NCBI GenBank assembly: GCA_039111635.1
Contig: JBCAQO010000003.1
Coordinates: 2,046,001 to 2,110,000 of the forward strand
Direction of reading: 5' to 3'
Source of the DNA: Heterobasidion occidentale
Lineage: Eukaryota; Basidiomycota; Agaricomycetes; Russulales; Bondarzewiaceae
Length of the DNA stretch: 64,000 nt
The position numbers were made by a program, and so were the translations under genes. A model generated the notes under the pieces. The model made no database searches and had not been told where the DNA came from. It was given only the letters and a program-made list of their open reading frames with translations. This document shows positions 57,413 to 64,000 of the stretch, one piece after another (position 1 is the first letter of the stretch; every line of letters begins with the position of its first letter).

Positions 57413-60400
57413 CTATACCAATAATCTTGTATTCAATAATGGATGTCCGTTGAGATACAGAACGCGATCTGACGGAGCCCCCTTCGCTTGATGATCCTCG
57501 TGCGCATCATTCCACTCAGGTGGTCGAACAGTATGGCCCCCCGACTCGACACTCACTACGACACGCCCGAGACCTTGGCCATCCACCAAATCCATCATGG
57601 TAGACACCTTGTGCCCGTCCGATTCTCGCAGGACCACCATGACCATGTCGTCCAAAGAGGATCCAACGACCTCTAAATCTTTTTCATCCGCTGATGGATT
57701 AATGCCGATCTCATTGTCTGTGAGAACAACGACTCCCGACGCGCCGGCAGTATGAGCCATCTTTAACTTCTCCAGGAAGGTGCATTTTCCGCGGTGGACG
57801 AGGATGGCTTCGTCGTTGTAGGCGCGCTCATATGGTAGGCATCCAAGGGGGTTGTTCGAGTCGTGGACTAGATTAGTTCCTTCGCCATGGCCAAAATTTA
57901 ACGGCTTGGAGTCTAATGATGGAGGTTTCGATGGATTTGCGCCAAACATGGCCGTATGCCCCGTAATATCCACGCTAGTTGCGACTTCATTCATGCTAGG
58001 TTGGACCTGGAACATCGGATCCACAAAGTCGACGAAAAGCGAAGCCGCACGTCAGGATAATGTGACTCCTCCGTATCAGGCTTGTGGCTCTTTGCGACCG
58101 GTTTCAGAGCGAGAGCTGTGTCGTTGATATAGACAATCTGCCCGCTATGGATTGTGTGTAAACCAACTGCGAAGGAAGCACTCAACACGCGGCAGGACTT
58201 GAGAGCAAGGAAAAAGCGCTCACGCTTGGAAACATCGTATCCTCTACCATCAAGTCGACTGACAATCCGAGTTCGCAGGCCAGAAATATTATGCACGATG
58301 AAGCCGTCGGAAACAGAAGCGATCTTCTCTCTGCCAGGACTAGGATCCTCCACAGTCAATTTACCATCGGCAGACAAGATGAAGTCATACGACTGAGTTG
58401 ACGGTGGGTAATTAGATGGTGCCGACAGCTTCAGCATAGCACGATGCAAACTCACGAACAAATCTACCTGAGGTACTTCGCACCACCCATTTGGGTGCCA
58501 AGAGTCTTTATCCTGATCCGATGGTGGCATTCCGATGAGATAGCTAGTATAGTCAACATCGGAGCGCGAATAGATACCAAGAGTTAACCCCGGTAACCCC
58601 TCCTTCCCAATAGAGACAGGTTGATATGCAGGGCATTGATGACTTTCATTCCGACGAAGTTTTCTCACAGCAGACGACATAGGCTTGAGGTGTTCTTGCC
58701 CAAGCAGCAAAATATGTCCCTCTGTGGTGAACACATAATTCGAATCATCCGTATGAAGGGGATTTGACTCGTCGAACAATAGAAAGAGATACTACGTATG
58801 GCTCAGCATCGATCAAAAGTAGGATAAGAAGGTCAAAATACCTTGAGCGTTTCTGAGAGGACAAATGATTCCATGCGATCATCCCGTTGATTATCTCTGA
58901 GGTCACGGATGCCTGTAAGGCCACACTCGACCTTCGCTCGAATGGTGATATCGTAGAGTATCCGCTCTCCGATATCAAGATATAATGGGTCATGAGTTGC
59001 CTAAAATGGCGTCAGAAACGGAAGATAAAGCAACTAGAGACACTGCCTTACACGATATAGATACCATGTAGATTCCACAAACTCTTCAAATGCAGCTTTC
59101 ATTAGCTGTGGAGTACCCACAAGGAAAAGGGAATGGGGCCGACCTGGTCGTAGTGGAAACTGGAACGAAGTTGCGGTCTTAAAATTCATGTCCCATACTT
59201 CAGGAAGTCCCGAGTGCTTTCTCCACAGCTGCCAATCTGCGCCAGCTTCAATAGAGGAGATGGCTCTCTTGTAACAAAGACTCACAAGTCATATGCGATT
59301 TGATAGCATTATCGACATCCCCAGCAAGTACTTGAAGGCCGGGCCAGAAAGCAGACAGGGAGTCCACAGTGGAATACGCAACGTCACCCGTATGGATATT
59401 AACACGCCGATACTAAACAAGGGTTCAAATACGATGCGGGAGGAGCGAATTTGTCACGCACCCATAGTCCATCTGCGGACCTCGCATACCTCATGATAGC
59501 AGCATACGAATCATTCCATACGTCTAAGAATTCGTGATCACCTAGTCATCTCGGTCAAGTCCATATTGTCATGATAGTTAAACCACCCTACCACTGAGAA
59601 TGTACCATTTTAAGGCGTACTCAAAAAAAGAATCGATGCCTGCTCCAATTCCGCTCACTTCCGGGTATAACCAAGTCTAGAAAACCAAAAATTAGCAAAA
59701 CTCGAAGGAGATGCCACAATGAACCCCACGAACTCCACTCCAGATATTGATCGTGTTCCCGACAAGTCCTATATCCGATTTTCGGTTCCAAATAGCAAAG
59801 AAAGCTTTACGCGCCACCTTTTCGAACCTGTCGTCGCCAGTAAGCCGGCTAAGCGTAGCAAACTCAAGTATCAAGGATCCTCCGCCAGCTGAGCCTGTTG
59901 GTGCATAAATTTCAGAATACAGATTTAGTGACCAGTCTAAGCAAAACAAACCAACAACTCTCTATGCTTTCACCTCTGGGTACGCCGTGTCGGAGGTTCG
60001 TCTAAATAGTGTTCATGAATGCTAGATTTTTCAGAAGTACACGACGGTACACACCCTGGCATATGGAATTCCTGTGGGAGTCGAAAATGCTGGCAAGAAC
60101 CTCTCCCCAAGATCGTGCGCCATGGATAGCAATTCGCCATTATACCAAGGTAAGTAGAACGGCTGATCCCGCCGACTTGCAAATATGTGTGCTGACAGTA
60201 GCCCACCCAACACACGGATGTTGGTTTCGAATAATTGCGGTTTAGTGTTGACGTCAAAAGAAACCCAATCCATGGTCTTCCGAACTGCGTCTTCGAAGCC
60301 ACGACGATCGTTCAGGACGACAAGTGTATCCAACGAGTCTATTAGAGTGAGTGAAAAATTGCCTGCCACATCATTGAATGCGATGTTGTCTCTTTATAGG

Positions 60401-61002
60401 TCGATGCTGTTAGTCGGTTGCAATTGATTGTGGATGTAACTCACGGACTATCCCAATCGGGTCCCCTTCCCGTACATGACAGAGGAGATAACTACCCGGA
60501 GACATGAGGCAGGGAGCAACAGCTTTAAATATATAATGACTGCTACCTCATCCAATGGCCAAGCTGTGTTAATAAAGGGTTAGGCTGAAATGAAAGAGAG
60601 CAGGTGAAGGTGCTTGCCGAATCGCATGTAGCTGTTATAGCCATGATACCAAAGATCACGGACCTTATTTCTGGTCATGTTTACACTGAGCGCAAAGATG
60701 AGTTAGCAACGTAAGACATACCGTGTGTCCAACTTTCTGCTTGTAGTCCATTGAGCTCGTACAAGACCCGGTGTACTGGCATGGCCCCATCTATATGCTT
60801 CCAGGGCGACAAAGAGGACAGCCAGAAATATTTCTGGCCATCGTAGTAGCCAATTCATCCAGCGTGACCGAACTCGACGTTGTGGGCTGGGAAGGGGGGA
60901 TTTCAAGCCCGCTAAACCAGACCCCGCAAAGGACAAGCGACGTGGCGGTTTACCAAAACGGGAGTGATCTGACAAACTGAATCTCGCAACCCGTGATTCC
61001 AA
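57413..61002 (-). CDS. MNL1: GH47 alpha-mannosidase-like protein of the EDEM/Mnl1 type with PA domain
   Basis: Trims mannose from misfolded glycoproteins in the ER for degradation. Starts at 61002 with a basic cytoplasmic leader (FGKPPRRLSFAGSG) and one membrane helix (WLLRWPEIFLAVLFVALEAY), giving a type II membrane protein. GH47 segments in order: NKVRDLWYHGYNSYM-like, LIDSLDTLVVLNDRRGFEDA, PQLFETNIRVLGGLLSAHIF, AGGGSLILEFATLSRLTGDD, GIGAGIDSFFEYALKW, AFWPGLQVLAGDVDNAIKSH, AAFEEFVESTWYLYR, LSETLKYLFLLFDESNPLHT and DDSNYVFTTEGHILLLG. A protease-associated (PA) domain lies near the C-terminus (ERAYNDEAILVHRGKCTFLE, AGASGVVVLTDNEIGIN). No ER-retention tail is seen. There are many short introns and the exact N-terminal exon joints are less certain. 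Confidence 0.88.
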
Positions 61003-61063
61003 ACAGCTCTTACACGCACAAGTAACCCAGCGCCAGGCGCCTCATACAAGCGCGATTTCCGTC

Positions 61064-62401
61064 ATGAGCACAGTATCCGATGTTTCTAGTAAGCTGGGTG
61101 AGTACATGCTCAAGGGTTGGGTGAGGACGTCACTTCATTTCTATATGGTCTTGTGCTTACTAGTCACTATCCATATTTCCAGGTTTTGACCGATAAATCA
61201 TGTCCTACGCCCGGATGCCGTGTCCCATTGATGCGCTCACCCAATGGACAAAACCCAGTGACTTGGTTCTGTGCGAACTGCGAAGGGAGTTCAGCTGGTG
61301 AGTACCCCAAAGTGCTCTCTTTCCGCCGCACTGAACATGGATGTCATGCAAGCAAATCAATCTACTCAGTCTACAGCTTCGACCACCGATTCTGTTAGAC
61401 ATGGACAGTCATCGCCTAGCATCTTATCCAGCACCCATTATTCACGCCCCTCGACTCCCCCAACCGAAGTGTCCAGCACCTTGAGCTCACCCACATTTGC
61501 TCTTCCTGCTGAAACCGCGGAGATCATTCATCGACGGCAACAATCTGACCTTGCTTCAGCCGAAATCGGAAAACGTCTGCTGAAGGGATGGGCCATGTTA
61601 GCAGATGAATGTCCAACGACTACCTGTTATGGCATACCGTTGGTACGACCGCCGAAAGTTGGTGGGGAGAAGGATCCAAGGAAGGTGTGTTACCGAATTC
61701 TATTCGACCTTTTCATCATGACTGAAAGCCACGTTTGAAAGGAATGCGTTGTGTGTGGGAACATATATGTAGACGAGAAGGACTCTCAAGGTTTTGATAG
61801 ACTCATACCAATTGAGCTTGGCACTCGTCAGCAGTCACTACGTCCCGGGTTCGGTACAGACCCTTTGAGGAGCTCCTCGCAAGATAAAGGTAAAGCCGTT
61901 GCTCGTGATGAAACGCCAGTGGTACGTCTCACGCGCTCCTATATTTTCTCCTTTTGTAACATTTCAGGGTAGGCAACTTCTTCTTCCTTGCCTCACGTTC
62001 CACCACCTTTGTCAAGATCACGCAAGGTATGTGGTTCTATCTTTGAGAAAATTCCGTGTTCCTTACGCTTGTCTACTCGTGTAGGCTCCTCATCCGTTAA
62101 CCTTATCACAGACCAAAGTAGCGTCAAATGTTACCCCAGCCGACGCGATGGTGCGTTCTCACGTATGATCTGTCTATCGCAGCCTTACATGTTTCTCGCA
62201 TAGCTTCAACATATGTCATCACTCACGCAAACTGTCCTTGACGCATCTGTTCAATCCTTAGAGTCCAGCCTAATGGCGCTCTCACAGCGATTATCATCGC
62301 TCGCAGATCAAACGATCATCGACCCGTCATCAATTGCTCAGACAGCTGATGCCATGAGCAAGATCGCACAGGCGCTGTCTTCGCTCAAACAATTGCAATG
62401 A
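61064..62401 (+). CDS. ZNRD2/SSSCA1-like protein with two zinc-binding domains
   Basis: Starts MSTVSDVSSKLGEYMLKGW; after an intron VLTDKSCPTPGCRVPLMRSP and VTWFCANCEG complete a first ZNRD2 (autoantigen p27) domain. A Ser/Thr-rich linker leads to a second: SAEIGKRLLKGWAMLADECP, TTTCYGIPLVRPPKVGGEKD, and, after an intron, ECVVCGNIYVDE. Each domain has the LKGW-x-L-x-(D)-C-P...C....C-x2-C pattern. Human ZNRD2 (SSSCA1), with one domain, binds tankyrase 2; the fungal role is unknown. The C-terminus is a helical segment (LDASVQSLESSLMALSQRLS, ADAMSKIAQALSSLKQLQ). About six introns. The start is 61 bases from that of the divergent mannosidase gene. Confidence 0.85.
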
Positions 62402-62902
62402 ACAAGTGGATTGGTAGTCGCCATATTTCTGATTAACCAACAAGGCTGTGTCTCGAGATCAGGCGTTCTTGGTATCACTGGTTGGTACATGTCTAACGAC
62501 GCGAAATTCTATTTTTTTTGCCTTTTGTTTGTTTAGGACGCAATGGCTGCTTGCAACATTTGAAATGTTTTGACACGGGTTCAACGTTCAGCAGTTGTTG
62601 GTCTGATTCGCTGTCTATGGAGACAAACATAGATCAACAAGACTGAAACACGGCATACAAAGAAAACCTTATCTATAGGTTAGAGTTCATAGCGCAACTT
62701 AGTTTAAAAAGTCTCTAGGGTGCGCAGTAAGATGCTTTTTTCGTTGAGCTTATCTACTTATAGCCCACCCGGCGACATTATGTCCTGTGACATTGCAGCA
62801 TGGCTGCCGCATGGTGTCGCCTACATGTATCCATAGGTCTCTGCTATATGAGTCTTGCCTGGACCACGAAGGGCATACTTTATCAACCAACACCCTGCAC
62901 AC
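62402..62902. other. Intergenic region
   Basis: 3' region of the ZNRD2-like gene and promoter of the next gene; nothing else seen. Confidence 0.4.
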
Positions 62903-64000
62903 CATGCCCCACTTCAACGTCTTTAGATCGCGCAGGATAGAGAACTCAAGTATAACAGAGGATTCAGATTCTTTCAATGATAGTCAGATGTCGCGACCTC
63001 CGGAATACAGGCAGCATTCCCCCTCTGGCTTTCGTTCAATCCTTGCAAGAAATCGTAGAGGAAGGCCTCAGGTAGGGACTCATCTTCGGCATTGAGGCTT
63101 CCAACTCACTCACCATCTTGATCAGACAAATGCTCATACGGACGACGAGGTGAGATCCTCAGATATGGATCGCCAGTTGCAACTGCGTTCATTGAAGCAG
63201 AAGATTCTAGGAATGGCAATTGTTAGATCGCCCTCCCAATATGCGTACCACTATCGAGGATTATTCGTCAGAAGAGGAGCCAGCTCCGAGTGATGTGACG
63301 GATAGCTCCATGCATTATATCTCAGAATCGTCTGCAGTCGACAGTCGAGTGCCTCTGGTCGAACGAGAGGACGAGCCTATTTCCAGCCGCCTATATGAGC
63401 AATTCTCCAACTCTGCAACACCCCATGCATCCCATGTCACCCGCCTGGAATTGCAGGACCGCGATGTCGAAGACCACCATCGGTCGAATGGAAGCCCACG
63501 TCCGTACATGGATGTTACTCCGATGCCCAGTCGATGGCAGCCTTTGGATATATCAGCAACCCAACAGGATGCGTATCACCACCCCAGTCATTCTACACAT
63601 GCAAGTGCAGTCTTCATGATTCAGGTGACCCGTCTCTTATTTTTGGACAATTCTCCTCGCGAGTTTAGCCTCCAATATCTCACAGCCCTGCACTCAGCAG
63701 CAGCTCAGCCAGCATCGTTTATATATTGGACGATGGTACTCGCGTACAGGTAACAATATTCGAATGGCATCTCGTGATGTATTCTGACTGGTGTATTAGG
63801 TTCCTACAGCGTCCTATCAAAGAGGGAGGTCGTCTCATAGGCAGGCAAACCGTAAAGACAAGACATACTACATCATACCTCCTGGCATGAATGTTATATT
63901 TCGAGACAAGGATGGAAGTGAGATCACACGGTGAGCCGGTTCATAAGTCATATCGAACTTCAGTGGTGTTGATGTAATCTATACGCTGATCCTCAGCGTA
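62903..64000 (+). CDS. Uncharacterised protein, cut by the right edge
   Basis: Starts MPHFNVFRSRRIENSSITED. Exons join in frame as: GFRSILARNRRGRPQ, TNAHTDDE, EWQLLDRPPNMRTTIEDYSS (a long Ser/Glu/Pro-rich exon), PPISHSPALSSSSASIVYIL-DDGTRVQ, then VPTASYQRGRSSHRQANRKD and KTYYIIPPGMNVIFRDKDGS-EITR, followed by a GTGAGC donor near 63932. The ordered part is the small beta-rich segment IVYILDDGTRVQ ... YYIIPPGMNVIFRDKDGSEI, which reads like a compact beta domain. I do not recognise the family. The window ends before the stop codon. Confidence 0.65.

Overview
This is a nuclear genomic window from a filamentous basidiomycete, most likely an Agaricomycete. Genes are dense and broken by many short introns (about 50-60 bases). 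The families present (a Ure2p-like GST pair, a Zn2Cys6 regulator with a fungal-specific domain, a Dal5-type MFS permease, Pet191, Ivy1-type I-BAR, Mak32) are fungal in character. I count 30 protein genes, one of them cut by the right edge. I see no rRNA, tRNA, CRISPR array or intact transposon.

Layout. 1-10 kb: very GC-rich and full of microsatellites, with a Mak32-like PfkB protein, a Lys5/Sfp-type phosphopantetheinyl transferase, an F-box protein, a mitochondrial aspartyl-tRNA synthetase and the 3' part of an I-BAR protein. 10-24 kb: composition drops to near balanced, with bL19m, Pab2/PABPN1, a Zn2Cys6 factor, an ACAD10/11-type acyl-CoA dehydrogenase, an unknown probable mitochondrial protein and an RRM protein. 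24-40.5 kb: a degenerate eIF4A-like DEAD-box protein, ELP2, AcpS-type PPT2, IBA57/CAF17, COA5/PET191, two tandem GSTs, a DUF1640 (FMP32/MCUR1-type) protein, PYM and GPN3. 40.5-46.3 kb: gene-poor, with one small His/Ser-rich Agaricomycete-type protein. 46.3-64 kb: a large disordered protein, an MFS permease, acetyl-CoA acetyltransferase, ATG10, ribosomal protein eS1, APRT, a GH47/EDEM-like mannosidase with a PA domain, a two-domain ZNRD2-like zinc protein, and an unknown gene running off the right end.

Themes. There is no biosynthetic cluster. Many genes serve mitochondria (AspRS, bL19m, PPT2, IBA57, COA5, DUF1640, possibly the thiolase and one GST) or mRNA and translation (PAB2, PYM, ELP2, eS1, the eIF4A-like protein, the RRM protein). 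Seven gene pairs are head to head with 57-260 bases between start codons.

The most interesting items are: the DEAD-box protein, in which almost every catalytic motif is replaced while the two-domain framework remains; a set of apparent single-base deletions, all in the same direction and mostly in G/C runs of the GC-rich end, which look like sequence undercalls rather than pseudogenes; GC-AG introns in the same region; and possible dual-start (organelle/cytosol) arrangements in the thiolase and in the first GST. All exon boundaries were worked out by eye from splice consensus and reading frame.
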